A DNA stretch of 35,000 nucleotides, from NCBI GenBank assembly GCA_905221605.1, contig CAJNDS010002218.1, positions 1 through 35,000 on the forward strand, in the 5' to 3' direction. The position numbers were made by a program, and so were the translations under genes. Source of the DNA: Symbiodinium natans (Eukaryota; Sar; Dinophyceae; Suessiales; Symbiodiniaceae). Positions 1 through 8,755 of the stretch are shown one piece after another. Position 1 is the first letter of the stretch. Every line of letters starts with the position of its first letter. The notes under the pieces are model-generated. The model was not told the DNA's origin and ran no database searches. It saw only the letters and a list, made by a program, of their open reading frames with translations.

Positions 1-17
1 GGGGGGGGGGGGGGGGG
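1..17. repeat. Poly-G run at window edge
   Basis: Seventeen consecutive G residues open the window. This may be a true homopolymer or a sequencing or assembly edge artefact. A second G run of the same length lies at 10580-10596. Confidence 0.9.
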
Positions 18-188
18 AGTTTTTGCCTTCTATGTTTTCCAGGTTTGCCTAACACGGTATCGGGTAAGCTCGGGCCTCTCTCCTGTCGCCAAGGTAATCC
101 CCTTGTTGAAGCATAAGCCCCAAAGGTGCAACCCGAAGCAACGCCCCGAATCCTTTGATGGTTGGCGGAGGGACGAATGTTGAGGGCC

Positions 189-993
189 TCATTCAGGATG
201 GCAGCTGACTTCACCAGGAGAGAAGGACAAGGCTTCTCGCAGGCTTCTCACTCTCTCTTCTAAGGGCTGAACAACCGTGATGCGTTTAGCCATCTTGGTC
301 TTGCCAGTAATCTTCATTCTAGGCGCAGGGACAGGAGGCTCCGCTGGATCTGTGCTAAGGTGAAGTGGGTCAGGGCGAACTCTAGGGCCTTCGGCAGAGG
401 GACTTGGTTGGTCGACCTCAGGAGACTTACCTACAACCCGATGTGCAGGCTCTTCTAACCCCTTACTATCAGGGAGCGGCGACCTCAGGCGGCTCTTCAA
501 CCCCTATCCTTACACCCGGAGACTGACCTACAACCCGAGGTGGTTGGCTCTTAGTTCCATCGGGACAAGGAATCTCTTCCGGGCTCAGTGGTGCAGGCGG
601 CGGCTCTTCAACCCCTAACCTAACACCCGGAGTCTTTCCTACAACCCGACGTACTGGTGGTTGGTATCGTTCTTCGGAAGGCTCTGTTGGCGCGACATAT
701 GAAGGAATGTCGTCTTGCTTGGACTCGGACCCAAAGTCGGCAGCAAAGCCAGGCATATCCAGGACTTCTTTCTCGGGATCGACTGGGTTTGCCCGGATGT
801 TCCGGACCGTCACAAGTTTCCCCTCATCATTCAAGACAACATGCCCATCGGTGACGATGTTGGACGGTGACAGGTATCGCCCCTGGGACCAGGGATTCCA
901 GGGCTTCAGGTTGCCAGGAAGGACAGGCCTCTTAAACAGCACTCGTTGCCCGAAGAAGGTCCGGGCCGGATGGTCTTGGGCATACCTTACACT
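189..993 (-). pseudogene. Copia-like retrotransposon polyprotein remnant
   Basis: On the minus strand one frame is open from 993 to 469, and a second frame continues from about 500 to 189. The first part reads RTFFGQRVLFKRP, then WSQGRYLSPSN, then DGHVVLNDEGKLVTVRNIR. This resembles the post-integrase linker of copia-type polyproteins, where a basic 'G..V..KRP' strand is followed by 'GRYLG' and 'H.V...G....RNVR' motifs. Downstream is a proline- and glutamate-rich tail with a repeated RVVGK(T/S)P motif: two copies in the first frame and a third in the second frame. The shared motif across the frame change indicates a frameshift near 470-500. There is no ATG at the upstream end (the frame begins after a TAA at 994-996), no reverse transcriptase and no LTR in view, so it is a fragment. 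The family assignment is by motif memory only. A host protein with a similar proline-rich tail is possible. Confidence 0.45.
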
Positions 994-1026
994 TTAACCT
1001 CCACAAGCCTCCCTCCAACACTTCTC

Positions 1027-1842
1027 AAACTCTCCAGCCCCTAAACTACCCTATGCCCTCAACCCTAAACCCTAAACCCTATACCCAAAACCCTAAACCG
1101 CAAACCCAAAAATGTCCAAACATCTCCAACCAGCCTTGGCGCGGCTGTCGCCAAGAAGCCCTCTCAACCTGTTTGCATGGAGGTAGGGAGGGAACTTAGA
1201 TTTAGGGTTTAGGGTTCAGGGTTCAGGTTCGGGGTTTAGTTAGGGCTGGGGAGGGAACTTGGATTTAGGGTTGATGATGTAGGGTCTAGGCTACCGAGTT
1301 GTTTTGTTTACAACTGGAGTCACCCTTTTCCGGGGGTTTAGGGTTTAAGGTTTAGGGTTTAGGGTTTGGGTTTCGGGTTGGGGAGGGAACTTTGTTTATA
1401 GGGTTTAGGGTTGAGCGCTGAGGGTCCATGGGCCTAAACAGTAGCGCATCCTCGTCAGTGGCATGAGCAAGCGCTTCAAACACATTCAGCAGCCCTCCGC
1501 TGAACCTCGGCGTAGTACTGACACCTAAAGCCGAAACTCCAGATCCTAAACCCTAAACCCTAAATAATCCCAAGCCCTAAACCCTACACCCTGAAATCTT
1601 GCACCTCATCCTAAGCAAACCTAAACCTGAAAGAAAGCTTAATCAAGTGCCTTAATGACCCCTACCCCCCTAACTAAATCTCAAACCACAAAGCCAAGCC
1701 CGAAAATCCCTAATCACCGCCTAAAGTGCCTAAAGCCCCGGAAAGCCTCAAACAAGCCTCCTGAAGCGTTTCGGCCCCTACAAACCCTAAACCTAGACCC
1801 TATAAGCCCAAATCACCCCCAGGAGCCTAAACCCTAATCGCT
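1027..1842. repeat. Degenerate telomere-type repeats, mixed orientation
   Basis: Short runs of CCCTAAA (about 1055-1110, 1545-1600 and scattered to 1842) and TTTAGGG (about 1196-1410) are interrupted by diverged and unique sequence. There is no gene apart from the coding-like shard listed at 1431-1509. The 60-codon plus-strand frame at 1655-1837 is proline/lysine-rich, which follows from the repeat composition, and is not called. Confidence 0.8.
1431..1509 (-). pseudogene. Unrecognised coding-like shard
   Basis: The minus strand reads RFSGGLLNVFEALAH followed by ATDEDALLFRP with no stop, then runs into telomere-type repeat on both sides. The amino-acid composition looks like real protein and unlike translated repeat. 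The family is unknown. It could be a gene fragment or chance. Confidence 0.25.
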
Positions 1843-2223
1843 GAAACCCTAAAACCCTAAAACCCTAAAACCCTAAAACCCTAAAAACCTGAAACCCTAA
1901 AACCCTAAAACCCTAAAACCCTAAAACCCTAAAACCCTAAAGCCCTAAAGCCCTAAAACCCTAAAACCCTAAAACCCTAAAGCCCTAAAGCCCTAAAACC
2001 CTAAAACCCTAAAACCCTAAAACCCTAAAACCCTAAAACCCTAAAACCCTAAAACCCTAAAACCCTAAAACCCTCAAACCCTAAAACCCTAAAACCCTAA
2101 AACCCTAAAACCCTAAAACCCTAAAACCCTAAAACCCTAAAACCCTAAAACCCTAAAACCCTAAACCCTAAACCCTAAACCCTAAACCCTAAACCCTAAA
2201 CCCTAAACCCTAAACCCTAAACC
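1843..2223 (-). repeat. CCCTAAAA 8-mer array merging into CCCTAAA
   Basis: About 320 bp of an 8-base telomere variant (CCCTAAAA, with some CCCTAAAG) changes abruptly near 2160 into about 60 bp of the canonical 7-mer. The block-wise change of unit suggests local homogenisation or a template change and does not look like random decay. Confidence 0.9.
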
Positions 2224-2302
2224 GTCCCGGTGGCCGAAGACCGAGGCCCCGGGCTTCACTCTCACGAGGCCTTCGGCCTCTTCGGATCCTGGCTCCCGCA
2301 AG
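2224..2302. other. Unique spacer between convergent telomere arrays
   Basis: This is a GC-rich unique segment with CCCTAAA repeats on its left and TTTAGGG repeats on its right, the polarity expected of a DNA piece capped by telomeres at both ends. It contains the local palindrome GAGGCCTTCGGCCTC. No reading frame is recognised. Confidence 0.7.
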
Positions 2303-2410
2303 GGTTTAGGGTTTAGGGTTTAGGGTTTAGGGTTTAGGGTTTAGGGTTTAGGGTTTAGGGTTTAGGGTCTAGGGTTTAGGGTTTAGAGTCTAGGGTCTAG
2401 GGTCTAGGGA
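2303..2410 (+). repeat. TTTAGGG array
   Basis: About 14 units of TTTAGGG, with TCTAGGG variants accumulating toward the right end. Confidence 0.9.
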
Positions 2411-3085
2411 GGCTCCTGGCAAGTACCTTCGAGAGCAGGTGCTAGACTGGCCGTTGCTTCACTAAACCCCATTCTCGTTACACTAAACACAAATCCCTAA
2501 AGCCGAAACCCTAGCTTGGTTTAGGTTGATGAGAGATCCGAGGCCAAGCTAGTTGGGGTGTAGGGTTTATAGGCTGTAGGGCTTAGGGAACCCTACGACC
2601 TTGACACCGCGTGGACTGGCAAGATTTGGGTGTTGGGGCGCCCTAATTTTGGAGACAGAGTGTCTGAACCAAGGGTTTAAGGTTTAGGGTCAGGGTTTAG
2701 GGTTTAGGGTTTAAGGTTTAGGGCCTAGGGTTTAGGGTTTGGGGTTTAGGGTTTTGGGTTTAAGGTTTGGGGTTTAGAGCTTAGGGTTTAGGGTTGAAGG
2801 TTTAGGGTTTAGGGTTTGGGGTTTAGGGTTCAAGGTCTAGAATTGGGATCCACATCTCGGAAGTAGACTAAGATCGAGCTCTTCCGTGTGCAATGGACTG
2901 AAGGGGAGCCCCAACTTCTGGACTTGGGGTTTAGGGTTTAGGGTTTGACGTGTAGGGTTTAGGGCTTTGGGCTTAGGGTTTAGGGTTTGGAGCTTAGGGT
3001 TTAGGGTTTTAAGTGTAAAGATTAGGGCTTAGGGTTTAGGGTTGAGGGTTTATAGGGTTTAGGGTTTAGGGTCCGCACGTCGGAG
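2411..3085 (+). repeat. Unique spacer followed by degenerate TTTAGGG repeats
   Basis: 2411-2670 and 2838-2925 are unique or low-similarity sequence. 2672-2837 and 2928-3072 are degenerate TTTAGGG with many base changes. No gene is seen. Confidence 0.7.
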
Positions 3086-3185
3086 GGTTTCAGGGCAAAG
3101 CCTGTGAACGATGCGTAGCCTAAACCGCCCGAACTCGCAGCCCCTCGCACCTACGCCGGCGACCATGCTCTTCACCTTGCTGGCG

Positions 3186-3344
3186 CAGTAACCATCTTCT
3201 ACCAAGGGTGCCCTTTTTGGGGTTGGCTACTTTATAAGGTAGCACGGTAACCATCGTATGATAAGGGTACCTTTTTTGGGTTGGTTACTTTATAAGGGAA
3301 CCTTGAACCCAAAAGCAGGGAAGAAAAGGGTACCATTGGGCTAC
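3186..3344. mobile_element. MITE-like element, family B (copy 1, with duplicated left part)
   Basis: Two diverged direct copies of a 53-54 bp segment, spaced 59 bp apart (3186-3238 and 3245-3298), share GTAACCAT, AAGGGT(A/G)CC, a T-run, GGGTTGG and TACTTTATAAGG. They are followed by AAGGGTACCATTGGGCTACC, which is an imperfect inverted match to the left end (GGTAGC...GGTAACC). The same right-end motif (GGTACTACTGGGC) ends the element at 12622-12738 and appears in remnants near 7095, 21075 and 23070. No coding capacity is seen. Confidence 0.5.
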
Positions 3345-3663
3345 CAAGTCGCGGTCGTGAGCTCCAGCATGTTCAGGTACAATCGCACCTTCGGGCCCTG
3401 CAAAGCCAGGGGTGCTAACGTTGAGGGAAGATGCCCTTCACTACTTCGGGTTCACAAGGTTTTCAGAAGCCAGGGCCCCTAAATTTTTAGGGAAGAGGCC
3501 TTTCACTATTTCGGGGTTTGTGAAGTCTCTTGGTCAGCGAAAAGCAGGCCGCTTTCTGAGCTAGGGTGGAGTATGGAGATTTCTCAAATTCCTGGGATTC
3601 CGGGAAAGCGGGGAAGATTTTCTCCCATACCCCCAAAACCTACAGCGAGGTTCATTACCTAGA
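3345..3663. other. Unique segment with diverged tandem pair
   Basis: No gene is recognised. Two diverged copies of about 45 bp, spaced about 65 bp (starting near 3422 and 3487), share AGGGAAGA, GCC.TTCACTA.TTCGGG and a following GTG/CAC-rich piece. An ORF at 3258-3482 crosses the MITE-like element and is regarded as spurious. Confidence 0.5.
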
Positions 3664-3763
3664 GGGTCCATTTGTAGTACTATTATGGGATTAGGTACCC
3701 CAAAACCCTATTTAGAATGGTTTTTGGGTATCTAATTCCATAATAGTACTACAAATGGACCCC
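3664..3763. mobile_element. Fold-back MITE-like element with near-perfect inverted arms
   Basis: The arms begin GGGTCCATTTGTAGTACTAT and end with its reverse complement. 25 bp match perfectly, and similarity continues with few mismatches (ATTAG/CTAAT, TACCC/GGGTA, AAAACC/GGTTTT) almost to the centre at about 3712. The whole 100 bp unit can therefore fold into one long hairpin. There is no ORF. This is typical of a non-autonomous MITE or snap-back element. A clear target-site duplication was not identified. Confidence 0.7.
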
Positions 3764-4127
3764 CTGGTTAGGGCCTCTCCACCCTATGGCACACAGATCG
3801 CAACATCTCCCTTTTCTCCTGATGCTTGTGCTGCAGGGCTTCTGCCCGCCACGTTTAGAACCCGTGGCGCTCCCACAGCCAGATCATAGTCGTAAGGTGT
3901 AGTTACAGGGGTATGTTGGGAGAATTTGCAATCGACACTTGGCTGAGGGCCTGCTTCAACAGAGATTCTCGACAGATCTGGCAGGAAGATAGGAGCTGCT
4001 CTGCAACCAGCGTAATTACATTGTCAGCTTAGGAGAGTTTCGACCGGCTCATCTTGAAATATCTTGAAACGTCTTGAAAGGTGCCGGCATCACGTGCCGT
4101 CATCAATTGAGCACGCTCAGAGACAGC
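3764..4127. other. Unique sequence downstream of the cold-shock gene
   Basis: No gene is recognised. Because the neighbouring cold-shock gene runs on the minus strand, this segment is its downstream side and probably includes its 3' untranslated region. Three close copies of ATCTTGAAA/GTCTTGAAA lie at about 4051-4080. Confidence 0.5.
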
Positions 4128-4454
4128 CTAAAATCCGCGACCGCGGCCTCTTCCGCCGCGGCCGCCGCGGCCGCGGCCACGACCCCCGCGGCCACGACCC
4201 CTGCTGCCGCCGATGGCATAGTCGCCAGCATAGCCATAGCCGCCATGCAATGTCACGTTGGTGGCCTTGGACTTGCCGCTTCGCGCATCTTCCTGAATGT
4301 CGAAGCTCATCACAGTCCCGACAATCATGTCATCAAAGCTGGCGTTGGCCAACTGTGAGAAGTGCACGAAAACATCACCTGAACCATCAGAGTTCTCGAT
4401 GAAGCCGAAGCCCCTGCCATCCATGACCTTCTTCAAGGTTCCGGTGTACGCCAT
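4128..4454 (-). CDS. Cold-shock-domain RNA-binding protein with RGG tail
   Basis: This 108-residue protein starts MAYTGTLKKVMDGRGFGFIE. The cold-shock domain (about residues 3-68) shows the RNP1-type motif GRGFGFIE and the RNP2-type motif DVFVHFSQL, as in bacterial Csp and eukaryotic Y-box/glycine-rich RNA-binding proteins. Known members bind single-stranded RNA or DNA and act as RNA chaperones. A glycine-rich linker (GGYGYAGDYAIGG) leads to an RG/RGG tail of about 25 residues, a common RNA-binding and arginine-methylation region. The upstream ATG at 4541 would add 29 residues without domain similarity. The ATG at 4454 sits just before the domain and is preferred. There is no intron in the frame. 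The gene sits alone among repeats, with a TAG stop at 4128-4130. It appears intact. The GC-rich tail gives several shadow frames on the other strand. Confidence 0.85.
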   Translation of the reverse strand: MAYTGTLKKVMDGRGFGFIENSDGSGDVFVHFSQLANASFDDMIVGTVMSFDIQEDARSGKSKATNVTLHGGYGYAGDYAIGGSRGRGRGGRGRGRGGRGGRGRGRGF

Positions 4455-4693
4455 TGCTGGGATTTGGCGCTGGCGGCTTGCAACTGGCTTGGAAGGCAAA
4501 CGTCTCGGCGCAAAAAAAGACACATGACCCATCCTCCCCAACTGGATAGGTCACATCCAGAAAACAGTGTAGAGGGGGGGGGGGGGCTTGGGTAGAATTA
4601 ACAATCGACCTTTTGGCTGAGAGCCTCAACCCTGCTTTCTTGTGAACTGAGGTGCAGCGTTATGAACCCCAAACTCCATATAAGCAGAGCTGC
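4455..4693. other. Upstream region of the cold-shock gene
   Basis: Unique sequence containing a G run near 4576-4587. It presumably holds the 5' leader and promoter of the minus-strand cold-shock gene. No recognisable core promoter motif and no dinoflagellate-type spliced-leader sequence were seen. Confidence 0.4.
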
Positions 4694-5718
4694 CTAAACC
4701 CTACACCCTAAACCCTAAACCCTAAACCCTAAACCCTAAACCCTAAATAGCCTCAAATCCACCTGAAGGCCCTAAGTTTGCAAAGACCCAAGTGTAAAGA
4801 GGGCCCCTTCGTTGCTTCAAAAGGGTTGATCTGGGCTCAGATGCTGCAAAAGGATGTTAAAACCCTAAACCCTAAACCCTAAACCCTAAACCCTAAACCC
4901 TAAACCCTAAACCGTGTTTGGCGTTGCTGGAACAAGACAGCTGTCACAAGCCTGGTGCGGACGTGCCCCAAACACTGGACTTTTCTGCATCTTGCCTCTA
5001 TGAAGAACACAATGCCTGAAGTTTGATGCTTCTGAAATAGTAGGGTTTAGGGTTTAGGGTTTAAGGTTTAGGGTTCAAACCAGACACGCTGTCACAAGTG
5101 TTCATCTCCAGGAAAGGGCTTCGAGCTTGTGCTGTCAACCCGAAAACCTGACCATGCGGGACAGACGCATCCAACACTCGAGTGTTAAACGTTCAGAACA
5201 GCAAATAGTAGGGTTTAGGGTCCAGGGTCCAGGGTCCAGGGTCTAGGGTCTAGGGTTTAGGGTTTAGGATTTAGGGTATATGGACCCCCCAAAAACCTGC
5301 AAAGCAAAACTTCGTTCTGTGTGGCAAGCGTGGTACTTTCGGCGTGCGTGTCTCTGAGCCCTTGTACGACTAGCCCCCCGTGGGTTTAGGGCTAGAGTTT
5401 AGGGTTTAGGGTTTAGGGTTTAGGGTTTAGGGTTTAGGGTTTAGGGTTTAGGGTTTAAGGTTTAGGGTTTAGGGTTTGGGGTTTAGGGTTTAGGGTAGTG
5501 TGTATGAACCGAAACATGCAACAAAAATGGAGGGCTTTATGCGAACAGCCTAACAAAATGCAGGCTCCGGGGTTCTGAAAGTGGCGGGGTTTAGGGTTTA
5601 GGGTTTAGGGTTTAAGGTTTAGGGTTTAGGGTTTAGGGTTTAGGGTTTAGGGTTTAGGGTTTAGGGTTTAGGGTTTAGGGTTTAGGGTTTAGGGTTTAGG
5701 GTTTAGGGTTTAGGGTCA
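4694..5718. repeat. Alternating CCCTAAA and TTTAGGG blocks
   Basis: Main blocks: CCCTAAA at 4694-4747 and 4860-4913; TTTAGGG at 5041-5075, 5210-5275, 5384-5497 and 5586-5716. Unique spacers of 80-130 bp separate them. No convincing gene is seen in the spacers. Confidence 0.85.
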
Positions 5719-6065
5719 AATTTTCCTTCGCAGCTCTAGAAGGAACGTGAACCGTGATCCCAAAGCACTGCACAGTTTAACCAAAACCCTCAATACTACA
5801 CCCTCAACGGCCCTCAACCTTGAACCCCAACTAAACCCTAAACCCTCAACCCTAAACCCCAAAACCCTAAACCCTAAACCCTAGCGCCTAAACCCTAAAC
5901 CCTATAAACCCTATAAACCCTATAAACCCTATAAACCCTATAAACCCCATCAACCCCATCAACCTATCAACCTAAACCCTAAACCCTTAACCCTAAACCC
6001 TAAACCCTAAACCCTAAACCCTAAACCCTAAACCCTAAACCCTAAACCCTAAACCCTAAACCCTA
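5719..6065 (-). repeat. CCCTAAA array with a CCCTATAAA 9-mer block
   Basis: After a 100 bp spacer, CCCTAAA and CCCTCAA variants lead to five copies of the 9-mer CCCTATAAA (about 5898-5945). A clean CCCTAAA block follows at 5975-6064. The 9-mer recurs in the other orientation at 12245-12400. Confidence 0.85.
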
Positions 6066-6069
6066 GCGC

Positions 6070-6162
6070 CTGGACGTCTTTGTCGGCTGCCACCGGCCAG
6101 AGTCGCATGGAAGACTGGGCAGGGACTCTTCGCGAGAGGACTTTGGACTTGCCACTATTTGT
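6070..6162 (+). pseudogene. Unrecognised coding-like shard
   Basis: The plus-strand frame reads LDVFVGCHRPESHG then RLGRDSSREDFGLATI without a stop. Telomere repeats lie on both sides (CCCTAAA left, TTTAGGG right). There is no start codon or stop of its own. The family is unknown. Confidence 0.25.
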
Positions 6163-6726
6163 TGTATAGGGTTTAGGGTTTAGGGTTTGGGGGTTGGGGT
6201 TTGGGGTTTGGGGTTTAGGGTTGGGGGTTTGGGTTTGGGGTTTAGGGTTTGGGGCTCGCGGTTTAGGGTTTGGGGTTTAGTGTTCTGGGTTAGGTTCTAG
6301 TCTTCCTGGCACCATGCATACGTTGTGATACAGAAGTCGGAATACGAAGGTCGCAAGTGGTGTGTGAGGTAGGCACGTCCCGGTACGAGGGGCACAACAC
6401 CCCCCTACACCCTACACCCTAAACCCTAAACCCTAAACCCTAAACCCTAAACCCTACACCCCAAACCCCTAGGGCTTAGTAGGCTCTCTTCAGCGAAAAA
6501 ACAGGTCCCATCATCGGGATGTGCCTTTGCCCTGCACCAAACCCCAACCCTAAACCCTAAACCCTAAACCCTAAACCCTAAACCCTAAACCCTAAACCCT
6601 AAACCCTAAACCCTAAACCCTAAACCCTAAACCCTACACCTGGACCCACACAAACCCGCTCGATACCTCGAGGCTCCAACAAGTCCATACGCCACACGCC
6701 CTAAACCAAAACCCTAGATGCCTTGG
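6163..6726. repeat. Mixed telomere-type blocks and short spacers
   Basis: Degenerate TTTAGGG/TTTGGGG at 6163-6292, CCCTAAA at 6400-6465, and a clean CCCTAAA block at 6543-6635, with unique spacers at 6293-6399, 6466-6542 and 6636-6720. No gene is seen. Confidence 0.8.
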
Positions 6727-7071
6727 AGGGTTAGGGTTCAGGGTGCAGGGTGCAGGGTGCAGGGTGCAGGGTGCAGGGTGCAGGGTGCAGGGTGCAGGGT
6801 TTAGGGTTTAGGGTTTAGGGTTTAGGGTTTAGGGTTTAGGGTTTAGGGTTTAGGGTTTAGGGTTTAGGGTTTAGGGTTTAGGGTTTAGGGTTTAGGGTTT
6901 AGGGTTTAGGGTTTAGGGTTTAGGGTTTAGGGTTTAGGGTTTAGGGTTTAGGGTTTAGGGTTTAGGGTTTAGGGTTTAGGGTTTAGGGTTTAGGGTTTAG
7001 GGTTTAGGGTTTAGGGTTTAGGGTTTAGGGCTTAGGGTTTAGGGTTTAGGGTTTAGGGTTTAGGGTTTAGG
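6727..7071 (+). repeat. GGGTGCA array followed by the longest clean TTTAGGG array
   Basis: About nine copies of the variant AGGGTGC (6733-6797) switch without transition to about 39 near-perfect TTTAGGG units (6797-7071), the longest canonical tract in the window. Confidence 0.9.
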
Positions 7072-7228
7072 GCTGACCACAAAAGGTAAAGGGTACTACT
7101 GGGCTGCCAAGTAGAAAACCCTGAACCCCAGACAAAGCTACCCCAAACCCTAAACCCTAAACCCTAAACCCTAAACCCTAAACCCTAAACCCTAAACCCT
7201 AAACCCTAAACCCTAAACCCTAAACCCT
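7072..7228. repeat. MITE-B remnant and CCCTAAA array
   Basis: The spacer at 7072-7141 contains AAAGGGTACTACTGGGCTGCC, the right-end motif of MITE family B. It is followed by about 12 CCCTAAA units to 7228. Confidence 0.7.
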
Positions 7229-7325
7229 AGCAGGGTTTGAACCCAGGGCCCACGCGGACTTCAGCGTCAGCGCGAGCTTGGGCAGCGGCCGACGCTCCTT
7301 CGCTGCGGAGCTCTCCGCGCTCAAG
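7229..7325 (+). pseudogene. Unrecognised coding-like shard
   Basis: The plus-strand frame reads ADFSVSASLGSGRRSF then AAELSALKL, GC-rich and without stops, between a CCCTAAA block and degenerate GGGTTT repeats. The family is unknown. Confidence 0.2.
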
Positions 7326-8068
7326 CTTTGGGGGTTTTTAGGGCGCATAATTTAGGGTTTAGGGTTTTGGGCGTATAGGGTTTAGGGTTTAGGGTTTGGC
7401 TTTGAGGTTGCAGGGCATAGGGTTTAGGACTTAGGGCATTATGGGGTTTGGGGTTTGGGCCGTATAGGGTTTAGGGGTTAGGGCTTTTGGGGTTTCGGGC
7501 TCAGATTTTAGGGCTTTTGGGGTTTAGGGTTTAGGGTTTGTTTCAGGGGGTTTCAGGGTTATAAGGCTTTTGGGGCTTAGGGCTGTTGGGGTTTAGGTCT
7601 TGTAAGGGTTTGGGGTCTAGGGTGTGGGGCAAAAGCCCGTACGCCGTATAAACCCTATAGACCGGAATCCTGAAAGCCCAAGCCCTAAACCCTAAACCTT
7701 AAACCCTAAACCCTAAACCTCAAACCGGGTGTTCGGCTTGATTGGGCGTTGAGGGCTCAGGGGCTTGAAGCTGGTATAATAGGGTATAGGGTATAGGGTT
7801 TAGGGTTTAGGGTTCAGGGTGTAAGGTTTAGGGTTTAGGGTTTGCTTCGCCTGGGACTCTACCTGCTTACAGCTTTCTTATGGCCTATGCCAGTCTTACT
7901 AAGAGGTACTTACTCCCTACACGCGCTAAACCCTGCACCCTACTAAACTGTGGGCAGATAGGAGTCCCAAGGAGGTCTGGGGCTAGGAGCCAGGGTTTCT
8001 CAGGAAAGGGGGTGAGGGTATGGGGTTTAGGGTATATGGTTTAGGGCTGAGGGCTTAGGGGAATAGGT
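7326..8068 (+). repeat. Highly degenerate TTTAGGG sequence
   Basis: Diverged TTTAGGG/TTTTGGGG derivatives run to about 7620. Short CCCTAAA (7680-7720) and TTTAGGG (7785-7845) blocks and unique spacers follow. No gene is recognised. Confidence 0.7.
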
Positions 8069-8169
8069 TGAGATGTTCCCCCTTATGCTAACAGTCCTTT
8101 GATAGGATGATTATAGTACACCCTATTCCCATCCCTATTAAAGACTGTTAATATAAACGGGGACATCCC
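8069..8169. mobile_element. MITE-like element, family A (copy 1)
   Basis: The left arm GAGATGTTCCCCCTTATG is followed by CTAACAGTCCTT. The right arm is its imperfect reverse complement (AAGACTGTTAATATAAACGGGGACATCCC). A second copy at 22845-22938 has the same terminal motif and inner AACAGTCCTT box. There is no ORF. The short hairpin form indicates a non-autonomous element. Confidence 0.65.
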
Positions 8170-8189
8170 AGGGTTTAGGGGTTTGGGGT

Positions 8190-8465
8190 TTAGGGTTTCG
8201 GGTTTGGGGTTTCCTCCTCCTCTGTCAACCTCTCAGGAGAAACACTCTTTTCACCTTCGCCCTTCCGGGGACGACCCCTTGGCGGTGTAGCGGGCGACCG
8301 AGGTCGATCGGAGCTCATAACTTCACTGTGTTCGAAGACACACCTGTCACCATGACGGCACCTCCCAGACCGATAGTACTGGATGCACCGAACACCTGTG
8401 GTGTCATGGGAGAATTGGCAATTTTCCGCCGCAAAGCAATCCCTTCCAGCGACGAAATATTTGCT
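8190..8465 (-). pseudogene. Two CCCH zinc fingers plus AT-hook fragment
   Basis: The minus-strand frame runs from a telomere-type junction at 8465 to a TAA at 8190. It contains the second half of one CCCH finger (GRDCFAAENCQFSH: C-x5-C-x3-H). A complete finger follows: C-x8-C-x5-C-x3-H in RCIQYYRSGRCRHGDRC then VFEH. Next is MSSDRPRSPATPPRGRPRKG, whose PRGRPRKG is an AT-hook core. CCCH fingers bind RNA and AT-hooks bind AT-rich DNA minor groove. The expected first Cys of finger 1 (codon TGC) is AGC (Ser), exactly where telomere-like sequence begins. The last residues, TPNPKP, are translated repeat. Gag-like parts of copia elements in related algae can carry CCCH fingers, so this may belong with the remnant at 189-993; that link is inference. 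It is a truncated piece and lacks a normal start. Confidence 0.6.
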
Positions 8466-8662
8466 GGGGTTTGGCGTTTAGGGTTGGTTCAAGGATTGCG
8501 TGCTCTGAGGAAGAGGAGGTTTAAGGTGCAGGCTTAGGATGGGCTGAGGGCTTGGGGCTTACGGTTTAGGCTGAAGGGTGCAAGGGCTCAGGGGTTTGGG
8601 GTTTAGGGTTTAGGGTTTGGGGTTTAGGGTGTAGGGTTTAGGGTTTAGGGTCCGCCGACCCT
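8466..8662 (+). repeat. Degenerate TTTAGGG sequence
   Basis: GGGTTTAGGG derivatives, clean only around 8592-8650. No gene is seen. A plus-strand frame at 8328-8537 is the shadow of the zinc-finger fragment. Confidence 0.7.
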
Positions 8663-8738
8663 GGCGGCGTGTTGGATGGGTTTGAGGAGGTGAAAACCCT
8701 GGCGGCGTGTTGGATGGGTTTGAGGAGGTGAAAACCTC
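8663..8738. repeat. Tandem duplication of 38 bp
   Basis: Two nearly identical copies, 8663-8700 and 8701-8738, begin GGCGGCGTGTTGGATGGG and continue TTTGAGGAGGTGAAAACC. They read head to tail with no spacer. Confidence 0.85.
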
Positions 8739-8755
8739 CCTCTTTCCCTCCTTAC

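Noticed and set aside
4064-4402. ORFs opposite the cold-shock gene
   Set aside because: They are shadows of its GC-rich coding strand.
4455-4693. Dinoflagellate spliced leader or conventional promoter upstream of the cold-shock gene
   Set aside because: No matching leader sequence or core promoter motif could be seen by eye.
6797-7071. True chromosome-end telomere
   Set aside because: The array is internal, short, and followed by opposite-polarity repeats and unique sequence.
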